Source of the DNA: DATEDA01 sp963789885
GTDB taxonomy: Bacteria; Pseudomonadota; Gammaproteobacteria; Burkholderiales; SG8-39
Length of the DNA: 25,225 bases
NCBI GenBank assembly: GCA_963789885.1
Contig: CAWBNB010000024.1
Location: 1-25,225 of the forward strand
Direction: 5' to 3'
The notes below the pieces were generated by a model, which was not told where the DNA came from, searched no databases, and saw only the letters and a list, made by a program, of their open reading frames with translations. The position numbers and the translations under genes were made by a program. The stretch's first letter is position 1; each line of letters starts with the position of its first letter. Below are positions 10,296-21,090 of this stretch, in pieces.

Positions 10296-10925
10296 CTAGG
10301 CCGGCCGGAGCCGGCGGGACGCGACGGCGCCCAGCAACGCGCCGGTCACCACGTCCGCCACGTGATGCTGGTGCGTCAGCAGCGTCGACGCGCCGAGCGC
10401 GACGACCCACAGGCAGAGGACCAGGGTGAGCGCCCGCGACCGCGCACCCAGGCTCACCGCGCGCGCGACGAGCACGGCGAGGGCGACGTGGAGCGAGGGC
10501 AGCAGATTGCCCGGAGGATCCACCGCGTGGAGGAGCCGCAGCAGGAGCGGCGAGTCCGCGGGGACGGCGCGCTCGAATCCCGGCTGCGCATTCACCAGCA
10601 GAAACGCCCCGCCCGCAATCAGCGTGACCGCGGCGAACGGCTTCTCGAGCGCGCGGATCGCTGCCGGGTCGAGCGTGAACAGCGGCAGCGAGAAAAGCGC
10701 CGCGATCGACAGGTAGACGTAGACGGCCGCCGGCACCAGCGGGAGGCCGAGCTCCCAGTCGAAATGGATGCGCGGCCCGCCGTAGCGCGCGGTCAGCAGC
10801 CCCGCGCCAGCGTAGACCAGAGCGAACAGCACCGACAGCCGCGCGAGCGTCGCGAAATAGGCCGCCGCCGTATCGGCCGTCGGCCAGACGAGCGCGGCCC
10901 GCGGGGCGGCGGCGGGACCGGTCAC
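10296..10925 (-). CDS. PAP2-superfamily phosphatase-like membrane protein
   Basis: This 209-residue protein has about six hydrophobic helices and a C-terminal PAP2 (phosphatidate phosphatase/inositolphosphotransferase-like) core. The second motif is PSLHVALA (143-150), with the histidine expected in PSGH/PSLH, and the third is HHVADVVTG with His187 and Asp191 in the HxxxD spacing. The first, lysine/arginine-containing motif is not clear. Members hydrolyse lipid or isoprenoid phosphates, or transfer phospho-head groups, at the membrane. The start is a GTG at 10925 that overlaps the radical SAM stop codon (GTGA), so translation is coupled. It is the last gene of the operon. Removal of a phosphate from a lipid intermediate is a reasonable but untested role. 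Confidence 0.82.
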   Translation of the reverse strand: MTGPAAAPRAALVWPTADTAAAYFATLARLSVLFALVYAGAGLLTARYGGPRIHFDWELGLPLVPAAVYVYLSIAALFSLPLFTLDPAAIRALEKPFAAVTLIAGGAFLLVNAQPGFERAVPADSPLLLRLLHAVDPPGNLLPSLHVALAVLVARAVSLGARSRALTLVLCLWVVALGASTLLTHQHHVADVVTGALLGAVASRRLRPA

Positions 10926-12614
10926 TCCGCTGCGGCCGCGCCGTCGATCGCCACCGGCGCCGCCGGCGCCGGTTCCGGACCGAGCGCACGCGCCACGTCC
11001 GCCCGCAGGCGGCGGTCGACCCACCGGTGGGCGCGGTCGAACAGCCACGCCAGCGGGCCCGCTGGCGCCGACCGCCGCGCGCTGGAAGTCGAGCAGCGCC
11101 GCGCGGTCGGCCGGGTCGTAGCCGAGCAGCCCGGGATAGAACACCGCGGCGTTCAGGGACACGCGCTCGGCCATCAGCCGCCGCCCGAGGTCGCGGACGT
11201 GGTTGCCGACCTCGGCGCAGCTCATCGTCGCGTGCGCCCAGTACGGCGCCACCGTCCGCCGGCAGCCGGACGTGCGCAGCGCGAACCGCGCCCGATGCGC
11301 GGCGTCGAGGACCGGCACGCTCTCGATCCGGGTGCTGAAGGTCGCGAGGAAGAAGAAATCCGGCGGCGCATCGCGCAGGAAGCGGTAGGTCGCCGCGAGC
11401 GTCTCCGGGGTCTCGCCGGGAAAGCCGACGATCAGCGACACGACGCTCGTGAGGCCGGCGCGCCGGCAGGCGTCGAGCGCTGCGGCGTTCGCTTCCACCG
11501 TGCAGCGCTTGTTCATGTTGTCGAGCAGCCGCTGGACCCCCGACTCGATCCCGATCTGCGCCTGGACGCAGCCCGCCTCGCGCATCATCGCCGCGGTGCC
11601 GGGCTGCGCGAGATCGTCGGCCCGCGCATAGCAGATCCACTTGATGCCGGTGTTCCGCCGCACCAGCGTCTCGCACAGCTCGGCGAGCCGCGGCCGCGGC
11701 ATCGTGAAGAGCGAGTCGAGGCAGGTGACGTACTCGACCCCGAGCTCGTCGCGGTAGCGCTGCCAGTCGTCGGCGATCCGCCGGGCGCTCTTGTAGCGGA
11801 ACACCGCGTCGTCGAAGAGGTACGGGTAGTTGCAGAAATTGCAGCGGTACGGGCAGCCGCGCACGCTCTCGTAGTAGATCATCGCGTGCCGGCGGCCGTG
11901 GTAGCGCCCGACGAGCCCCCAGTCCGGAACCGGCAGGTCGTCGAGCACCTTCCCGGGCGGCAGACCGGAGTGCATCACCCAACCGTGCGGGTGTCGCGCG
12001 AGGCGCCCGCCGGGCGGCGCGGCGAGGTGCGCGAAGCCGGAGCGCAGGTACTCGGCGAGCGCGGGCACGAGGTACTCGCCGTAGCCGACCGCGATGCCGT
12101 CGACGCCGGGCACGCCCTGCCAGTCGCGCGCGAGTGTCGCGGTCAGCGCGCCGCCGAGCACGACGCGGTTGTGCGGCGTTTTCAGGTGCGGCACGACGGC
12201 CTCGACCTCGCTCAGGTCGCGGAGCAGCGTCGTCGAGGCGAGCACGAGCCCGGCACCTGCCAGCTTCCGCGCGAACTGCCGGGGCGCCGCGAACGCCTCC
12301 GCATACGTCGCCGCGTCGAACCGGACGCCGCTCTGCGCAAGCGCGGTCGCGAGCACCGCCTCGGTCAGCTCGGGCGTGTCGAGGTTGTGGGCGGCGGCGA
12401 AGAACCGCTCGACCGCCGCGCCCCACGGATGCGCGGCTGCACGCCGGCGCGCACGCGCGGCGAGCGCGATCGGCTCCGCCGCCGTCAGCTTCACCTTGAG
12501 GTCGAGCCACGCCTGCTCGGCGTGCCGCCATTGGGCGAACTGCTTCCGCACCACCCCGACCGGGGAGCGGTCCTTCTCGCTGATCAGGCCGCCGGTGACG
12601 ATCAACGCGCGCAT
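10922..12614 (-). CDS. Radical SAM enzyme with N-terminal B12-binding-like domain (apparent frameshift near the C-terminus)
   Basis: This is a protein of about 563 residues after repair. The N-terminal 200 residues form a Rossmann-like region (RVVLGGALTATLARDW, then VDGIAVGYGEYLVPALAEYL) typical of B12-binding class B radical SAM proteins. The SAM-cluster motif CPYRCNFC (Cys254, Cys258, Cys261, CX3CX2C) follows in YYESVRGCPYRCNFCNYPY. Later radical SAM barrel elements include QIGIESGVQRLLDNMNK and SLIVGFPGETPETLAATYRF. At about 11055-11060 the frame is lost; dropping one base from GGGCCC restores LAWLFDRAHRWVDRRL and a stop that overlaps the PAP2 start. ATG 12614 is chosen over GTG 12620 because GAGG lies seven bases before it. 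Such enzymes methylate or rearrange unactivated carbons; the substrate is unknown. The DxHxxG cobalamin-ligand motif is not seen. Confidence 0.87.
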
Positions 12615-12616
12615 CT

Positions 12617-13849
12617 TCACGCCTCGCGCACCAGCGGCACGCCGTCCGCCGGCACCATGATCACGGTCTTGCGCCGCGCGCGGAGCCGGGAACCGCCGCC
12701 GAACGCGAAGGCCCCCCCGGCGAGCAGGCCGCGCGCGACGCGCGCCATCTGCACCTTCGCGAACGGCCTGCCGACGCACAGCCGGTTGCCGGCGCCGAAC
12801 GGAAGGTGCGCCGATTCCGGCGGCGTCGCCTCGAGGAAGCGCTCCGGCCGGTACTCGCCGGCGCGCTCGAAGTGCGCCGGGTGGCGGCCCGCGAGGTACA
12901 TGCACGGAAACACGTGGCTCCCGCGCTTCAGCTCGAACCCGTCGAGGCGCGTGTCTTCGGCCGCGACGCGCGTCAGGTGCACGACCGGCGGCGCGAGCCG
13001 CATCGCCTCCTCGATGGTCGCATCCACGAACGCGGCGTCGCCGGCCGCGCTCGCCTCCTCCCGCGCCCGGCCGAGCCGCGCGCGGTCGCGGAAGAGATAC
13101 GCCGCCCACCACGCGAGCGCCGCCGCCGCGGTGTCGTGGCCGAAGAGCAGGATCTCGACCAGTTCGTCGATCGCTTCGTCGGCCGCGAACTCGCCCGACG
13201 CGACGCGCCCGGCCGCGGCCGCGGCGATCGTCTCCGGCGGTGGCGCGGCGAGCAGCTCCCCGAGCGCACCCCGCAGCGCGGCGCGGAGCCGCCGGAAGCG
13301 CCCCCACGCCGCGGCGCCGACGAACGGCACCCGGCGCAGGAACAGCCCCCACGAGCGGTCGAACACGTGCGAGTAGGCGTCGACGAGCGGTGCGAGGCGC
13401 GCCGCGGCTTCCCCGCCGCCCGCGATCATCCGCACGACGACGGCGAGGTTGATGTCGTGGAACACCTCGAGCGCCGACACCCGCGCACCGCGGGCGATCC
13501 GCTCGAGCCGGCGCGCGACCGCCTCGTCGACGAGCCGCTCGCGTCCGGTGGCGGCGTGACGCGCGAAGAACGGCGTCGCGAACTCGCGATGGCGCCGGTG
13601 GCGCGCGCCCTCGAGCACGATCATCGCGTTCTCGCCGACGACCGGCCGCAGGACGCGGGTGCCGCGCCCGCCGACGAGACCGGGATGCCGCGTCGCCGCC
13701 TCGATCAGCGCGGGCTCGCCGGTGACGAGGACCCGTCCGAGCCCGGCGAGCGGCATGAAGAAAGTGAACTCGCCGCGCGCGATCCGCTCGTCGAGGACGG
13801 CGTATGGATTCCGCAGCCAGGCCAGCGTCGTCGCCGCGGTGCGCAGCAT
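12617..13849 (-). CDS. Cytochrome P450
   Basis: This 410-residue soluble bacterial-type P450 has the I-helix oxygen-activation motif FGHDT (236-240), the K-helix ExxR motif EEAMR (Glu281, Arg284), the ERF-type segment YRPERF (333-338) and the heme-ligand loop FGAGNRLCVG with Cys358 as the thiolate ligand. The length is standard. It would hydroxylate, epoxidise or desaturate a hydrophobic substrate using electrons from a ferredoxin and reductase, neither of which is encoded nearby. The start ATG 13849 gives a gap of 13 bases from desaturase 1. The stop lies two bases before the radical SAM ATG. No membrane anchor is present. Confidence 0.95.
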   Translation of the reverse strand: MLRTAATTLAWLRNPYAVLDERIARGEFTFFMPLAGLGRVLVTGEPALIEAATRHPGLVGGRGTRVLRPVVGENAMIVLEGARHRRHREFATPFFARHAATGRERLVDEAVARRLERIARGARVSALEVFHDINLAVVVRMIAGGGEAAARLAPLVDAYSHVFDRSWGLFLRRVPFVGAAAWGRFRRLRAALRGALGELLAAPPPETIAAAAAGRVASGEFAADEAIDELVEILLFGHDTAAAALAWWAAYLFRDRARLGRAREEASAAGDAAFVDATIEEAMRLAPPVVHLTRVAAEDTRLDGFELKRGSHVFPCMYLAGRHPAHFERAGEYRPERFLEATPPESAHLPFGAGNRLCVGRPFAKVQMARVARGLLAGGAFAFGGGSRLRARRKTVIMVPADGVPLVREA

Positions 13850-13862
13850 GGTCGCGCGGCGC

Positions 13863-14783
13863 CTAGCTCGGGCGCGGCTCGTCCGCGAGCGGCGCCGGTC
13901 CGGGCGCGAGCGTCGGGTGCGGACCGCGCCAGAGCCGGAGATACTGGCGCCAGAAGCTCTCCGGTGGCGCGCTCCGGCGCCCCGCCGCCGGCAGCGCCGT
14001 CCACGGCAGCCACGGCTGCTGGTGATGCACGAGGTCCCAGTTGCCGTTGAGCAGGCACCAGCGCATCGGCCGGCTCACGCGCAGGTTGAGGGCGCCGTTG
14101 ACCACGTCGCGCGGCGTGAACGCGTGCGTCACGTACTGACGCGTCGCCCAGTTGAAGCCGAAGCACGCGTACATCACCGCCAAGTGCAGCGGCTCGAGCG
14201 CGAGCAGGGTCAGCGCACCCCACCAGAACGCGATCGCTGCGACGACCTCGACCCGGATCCGCGTCACCGCGCGCCGGTCGTACGCGCGGAAGATGAGCGA
14301 GGAGGTGCGGGCCTTGCGGAACGGCGCGGTCTGCAGGATGCGGGGCGAGATCGCGAGCAGCACCGAGCCGAGCGGCACCAGCGGGTAGTACAGGCCGGTG
14401 AGCAGGCCGTACCACTGCCCGTACTTGAGGACCCGGCTGTCGCCCGGATAGTACAGGTCGAACATCTCGTGGTCGGTGCGGTTGCAGCAGTGGTGCACCC
14501 GGTGCCCGACCCGGAACATCGTGAACGCGGCCGGGAAGAGCACGCCGCACAGCGCGCCGAGCGCCCAGTTCCAGCGCGGATCCGGGTTCAGCACGTCGTG
14601 CATCGCCTCGTGCATCAACGCGTAGTTGGTGAGCAGCACGAACGACATCGCGACGCCGAGCGCGACCGCCGCCCACAGCGGCGCCCGCGCCCCCGCCCAC
14701 AGCAGCGCAAGCACCGCGACGTACACGAGCGCGATGAGCGCGAGGTTCGCCCGCGCCGGGATCGCGACCGCGCCCGTGGTCAT
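13863..14783 (-). CDS. Membrane fatty acid desaturase family protein (desaturase 1)
   Basis: This 306-residue membrane protein has paired hydrophobic helices near residues 12-55, 75-90, 125-150 and 180-210. The di-iron histidine boxes are HEAMH (His58, His62), HRVHH (His94, His97, His98) and LVHHQQPWLPW (His253, His254). This is the membrane-bound desaturase/hydroxylase superfamily, which inserts double bonds or hydroxyls into acyl chains or carotenoid-like lipids in the inner membrane. Its ATG directly abuts the stop codon of the NTF2-like gene (no gap), and the P450 follows after 13 bases. It differs clearly in box sequences from the second desaturase in the operon, so the two are not recent duplicates. 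Regiochemistry cannot be predicted. Confidence 0.9.
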   Translation of the reverse strand: MTTGAVAIPARANLALIALVYVAVLALLWAGARAPLWAAVALGVAMSFVLLTNYALMHEAMHDVLNPDPRWNWALGALCGVLFPAAFTMFRVGHRVHHCCNRTDHEMFDLYYPGDSRVLKYGQWYGLLTGLYYPLVPLGSVLLAISPRILQTAPFRKARTSSLIFRAYDRRAVTRIRVEVVAAIAFWWGALTLLALEPLHLAVMYACFGFNWATRQYVTHAFTPRDVVNGALNLRVSRPMRWCLLNGNWDLVHHQQPWLPWTALPAAGRRSAPPESFWRQYLRLWRGPHPTLAPGPAPLADEPRPS

Positions 14784-15392
14784 CTACGCCCGCTTCCGCC
14801 GCAGGAGCCGCCCCGCCAGCAGGGCCAGCACGACGCCCACGACAAACCCGCCGGCCGCGAACCACCACGCGTTCTGCTCGGCACGGTTGAGCAGCGGGTT
14901 GTCGAAGAGGTTGCTGGAGAAGTGCAGCGCGGCGATCTTCCACTCGCCGTCGCGCTTCACGGCGGTCGTGGTCCAGCGCGCCGGCAGGTCGAAGGTGAGT
15001 CCGGCCACGAGCTCGTAGTGGTCGAGGTTGGTGCCGTAGGCGATCGCGACGTCGGGACCGTAGAAGACCGCGGGCGCTCCGAGCTCCGCCTTGGTCCGGA
15101 AGCTCTTCACGACCGGGTTGGCCTTCCCGACCATGCGCTCGTAGTACGCGCGGATCTGGTCGTGCCCGCGCGAGACCTCGGCGTTCTGCCAGGTGATCGT
15201 CGCGTCGGCATGCGCATGCTTGAGGAACTTGTCGATATCGAGCTTGCTGATCGCCGACTCGACCTCGAGCAGCAGCGCGCGCAGCTGCTTGCGATCCTCC
15301 GCGTACGGATCGGCCTGCGCGAGCGCGCTCGCGGCGAGCGCCACGAGCGCGGCGGCGGACAGCACCTTCACCAGCATCGTCTTCGTTTGCAT
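14784..15392 (-). CDS. Exported NTF2-like protein with C-terminal membrane anchor
   Basis: This protein of about 202 residues begins with a signal peptide (LSAAALVALAASALAQA, cleavage likely near residue 26). A SnoaL/DUF4440-like cone domain follows at about 30-165, with DIDKFLKHAHADATITWQN near its start and WTTTAVKRDGEWKIAALHFSS near its end. One C-terminal transmembrane helix (about 175-196) ends in RRKRA. The mature domain should face the periplasm, held by the tail. Two ATG codons lie side by side; the second (15392) is chosen because GGAGG would sit only one base from the first. NTF2-like domains bind small hydrophobic ligands or act as isomerases/cyclases. The tether suggests handling of a membrane-derived product. 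It lies 16 bases after the hydrolase-like gene and abuts desaturase 1. Confidence 0.8.
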   Translation of the reverse strand: MQTKTMLVKVLSAAALVALAASALAQADPYAEDRKQLRALLLEVESAISKLDIDKFLKHAHADATITWQNAEVSRGHDQIRAYYERMVGKANPVVKSFRTKAELGAPAVFYGPDVAIAYGTNLDHYELVAGLTFDLPARWTTTAVKRDGEWKIAALHFSSNLFDNPLLNRAEQNAWWFAAGGFVVGVVLALLAGRLLRRKRA

Positions 15393-15408
15393 CATCCCTC
15401 CCTGAGGT

Positions 15409-16381
15409 TCACCCCTGCGCGTCATCGAGCCGCATGCGCATCCAGCGGAACAGCCGGTAGAGCAGCGGCGCCACTTCGGTGCTGCGGAAGAAATGGTCGG
15501 CACCCCAGACCGGCACGGCGAAGCCGGGCAGCAGCGCGTCGCGGCACGCCACCATGCCGTCGTTCGGGCCGAGGTGCGAGAGCATGCGGTAGCGGCCGAT
15601 CAGGTGCGTCTGGATGTGGCACGGCAGCGGGATCGACACCAGGCTGACGACCGTCGTGCCGGGCTCGATCGCGAGCGGGCGCTGCCAGTGCGCGTGGTCG
15701 GTCGCGTACTCGGCGAGGTCGCGGAACGGGATGCCGACCGCGGCCGCCACCAGCCGATACCGGATGATCGACCACAGGCCCTTCGTCTTCTCGTCGTGGA
15801 TCGGTGTGCCGCGCACGAGGCCGCACACGTTAATCCACCCCTTCAGCCGTCGCAACCACGGCTCGCCGCGCGCGCGCTCGAGGAGGAGGCGCACCTCGGC
15901 GCTGCCCTTCGACAGCGAGACGATGCAGAGCGGGCGCTCGCCGAGCCGCGGCAGCCACTCGTGGAGCAGCGCCGCGTTGCCGCTCAGGCTCGTCAGGGTC
16001 GCGGTCGGCGCGCGGACCGCCTCGAACCCGAGCTTGCGCGCGATCTCGAGCGCAATCTCCCCGTCCGCCCCGACTTCGGGATGGGTCTCGTGGAAGAGCG
16101 CCGGGACGACCGCGACCACCGCGTCGCACCGGCCCTCCACCGGGGCGACCGGCAGCGTCTCGAGCTCGGCGAGGAACCGGCGGTTCTCCGGCGCGGCGCG
16201 GATCGCCTCGCACAACGCCATCGTGGCGAGATCCAGTCCCTGCTCCCGGGCGAGCGCCCGGAAGTGCGCGGTCGTCGGGAATGCAGCCCGCGTAGCCGGC
16301 GACGAGCGGGCGGACCGCATCGCGCAACGCCACCTCATCGACCGGTCGCGAGACGTAGAGCATCCGCTTCGGCAGCTTCAT
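15409..16381 (-). CDS. Alpha/beta-hydrolase-like protein (apparent frameshift near the N-terminus)
   Basis: The repaired protein has about 323 residues. It starts MKLPKRMLYVSRPVDEVALRD at ATG 16381, whose codon overlaps the desaturase 2 stop (ATGA). The frame shifts at about 16287-16289; dropping one base of the run joins VAGYA to AFPTTAHFRALAREQ and the rest. No family was recognised with certainty. The order of features fits a serine hydrolase: a nucleophile-elbow-like SLSKGSAEVR, an acidic NDGMV segment (as in lipases) and a late histidine in WGADHFFRST. A segment beginning LPCHIQTH lies before the acid. There is no signal peptide. It could release or transfer an acyl product, as an esterase or thioesterase, but this is inference from motif order only. 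Confidence 0.7.
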
Positions 16382-17181
16382 GGATGTGCGCGCAGCGTGC
16401 GCCAGACGTAGCCGAGGAAGGGCTCGGCGACCTCGGCGAGCGTGCCCTCGCCGACGCGGCGCGCATGCTCCGCGGGCAGGCGGCTCCAGTGCAGCGCGGG
16501 CGCGGCGTGATGCACGGCGTGGTAGCCGTTGTTGAAGAGCAGCCAGTTCAGCACCGGGTGCTTGAAGTCCCGCGCGCGCGGTGCCTCGAGACCGTCGTGC
16601 TGGAAGAGGTTCACCGCCACAAGCAGCGCCAGGCCGCCCGCCCACGGCACGAGGAGGACCGTCGCGAGGGCGACGAGGCCCCAGCCCCAGGCGACCCCAA
16701 GGACCGCCACCCAGAGCGCCGCCTTTTCGAGCGCTGCGCTCGCGCGCCACTCGCGCGGCAGGCGCGGCGCTGCACGGCTCCCAGCGCCGCCGCGCCATGT
16801 TGACGCTCGCCCTGGCGACGAACCGGCCGACGCGGATCCATCCCGGGCCGGCGCCCGCGAGCGCCGGCCGGATCCAGTCGTCCGCGTCGCCTTCGTGCAC
16901 GTGATGGTTGAGGTTGTGCGGCACGACGATCCCGGTCGCCGAATGCCCGCGCGCGAGCGCGAGCAGCACGTTGAACGCGACGTTCGACGCGCGCGCCGCG
17001 AAAACGTGCACGTGCTGGTGGTTGTGGTTGATCACGCTCGCGGTGAAGCACAGCCAGATCGCGGCGGCCGTCCGCAGCGCGAACGCCGGGCCGTCGAGCG
17101 CGACGACGAGCGGCGCGGCGAGCACCGCGAGCGCGGCCGCGACCGCCGCGAGGCTGCGCCAGTCCGCGCGCTCGCGCGGCA

Positions 17182-17182
<1 letters not shown>
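16378..17182 (-). CDS. Membrane desaturase/hydroxylase family protein (desaturase 2, apparent frameshift)
   Basis: The repaired protein has about 267 residues. N-terminal helices (12-48) lead to histidine-rich boxes NHNHQHVH (52-59) and HNLNHHVH (89-96), and a C-terminal box GYHAVHHAAPALHW. This is the pattern of the fatty acid desaturase/hydroxylase superfamily with a di-iron centre. The first part (to about residue 138) is in one frame. After the region 16745-16775, removing one base (likely from the CC in GCGCCTG) joins to LPREWRASAALEKAALWVAV, the third helix region and the final box. The start ATG 17182 shares a base with the preceding stop (TGATG). The stop overlaps the hydrolase-like gene start. 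With desaturase 1 it implies two separate oxidations of a lipid-like substrate. Confidence 0.85.
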
Positions 17183-19958
<2,776 letters not shown>

Positions 19959-19976
19959 GACCGTCGCCCGTCCGGC

Positions 19977-21080
19977 CTAGGACCGCGCCATGTCGACGTA
20001 CGGCACGCGGCCGTCGAGCGCGAACCGGGCCGCGTCGCCGAAGTGCACGGCGAACAGGCGGCCGGCGGCCGCGATCGCGCGGTAGCCGCCGAGCACCCCG
20101 GCGAGCGGGTCGCGCTCGTGCAGCGTGGGGACCATGAAGCGCCACGGCCCGCGCCGCCGGTCGCGGTAGGCGCGGCGGAGGAGCGCCGCGAACACGGCGG
20201 GATCGTCGCCCTCGATCGCGATCGCCGACACGTAGAAGAACGGCAGGGGCGAGCCCGGCGCCACGAGCGGCTTCAGGGGCGCGATCGCGCACAGCGCATT
20301 GTAGAAGGGGCGCAGTGCGGCGAGCGGCGCGGAGTAGCGTTCGACGTGGGTCTGCCGGAGCGCGCTCTGATCCCACGCGGCCAGCGCCCCGACGAGCCGG
20401 TCGCGGCGCCGCGCGAGGAGGAAATCCTCCGGGCGCAGCGTACCGCCGAAGCGCTCGCCCAGATCGCCGCACCGCCAGACCGGGGCGAACTGCTTGCGTG
20501 CGTGCTCGCGGTCGAGGAACTCGACCAGCGCGTCGAGGTCGGCGGCGGTGCCGCGCGCAAGCTCGACGCCGGGAACCGCGAGCGCGCGCCGCGGCACGTC
20601 GAGGAAGATCGCCGGCGAGAGCAGCCGGCCGAGATCGGCGTAGACCGGCAGCCCGGCCCGCGCCCCGGTGAGCGCGCCGAGCGCGGCGCGGTTGCCGTCG
20701 AAGATCACCGTGTAGCCGACGGGCGTCGGCCGCTCGCGCTGGAGCCGGTCGAAGAACCGGAACCCGCGCGCGAGCAGCGTGCCGCGCCGGACGCGGGGCG
20801 CGCCGCGGAGATCCGAGAGATACGCGACCCGCAGCGGCGCGCCGTTCACGTACGCGTCGGTGAAATGCCGCGCCCCCATGCCGACGATCTCGCCGGTCTC
20901 GCGGTCGACGCACTTCACGACCTCGGTGGCCTCGCCGAGGATCGCGCAGCCGGCGAAGTACGACGGTTCGCGCCGGAAGCTGACGGCGACGTCGCCGTCG
21001 ATCACGTCCTCGGCCATGCGCCGGCGGAGCGCCGCGTCGTCCGCCGCGCCGGCGAGCGCGAACTCGTAGCGCGCGGTCAT
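19977..21080 (-). CDS. GNAT-like acyltransferase domain protein (second in operon)
   Basis: This 367-residue soluble protein starts at ATG 21080, preceded by GAGGA seven bases upstream. The N-terminal half resembles a GNAT N-acyltransferase: a strand-rich stretch with AGCAILGEATEVVKCVDRETGEIVGMGARHF (given here in two parts as AGCAILGEATEVVKCV and DRETGEIVGMGARHF), then LRVAYLSDLRGAPRVRRG, which has the position and basic character of the acyl-CoA pyrophosphate-binding loop. The C-terminal half repeats a similar pattern more weakly (FFYVSAIAIEGDDPAVFAALL), so the protein may hold two GNAT-like units. The substrate is unknown. It lies 10 bases after the GH3-type synthetase, and two GNAT-like genes bracket that synthetase. 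A role in acylating or amidating the same product is inference. Confidence 0.7.
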   Translation of the reverse strand: MTARYEFALAGAADDAALRRRMAEDVIDGDVAVSFRREPSYFAGCAILGEATEVVKCVDRETGEIVGMGARHFTDAYVNGAPLRVAYLSDLRGAPRVRRGTLLARGFRFFDRLQRERPTPVGYTVIFDGNRAALGALTGARAGLPVYADLGRLLSPAIFLDVPRRALAVPGVELARGTAADLDALVEFLDREHARKQFAPVWRCGDLGERFGGTLRPEDFLLARRRDRLVGALAAWDQSALRQTHVERYSAPLAALRPFYNALCAIAPLKPLVAPGSPLPFFYVSAIAIEGDDPAVFAALLRRAYRDRRRGPWRFMVPTLHERDPLAGVLGGYRAIAAAGRLFAVHFGDAARFALDGRVPYVDMARS

Positions 21081-21090
21081 CGGACCGTCC

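Noticed and set aside
10362..13376. A 1004-codon open frame on the plus strand and many other long open frames opposite or within the listed genes
   Set aside because: They lie over clearly recognised genes on the minus strand and have compositionally biased Arg/Ala/Pro/Gly-rich translations. In very GC-rich DNA, long spurious open frames are expected.
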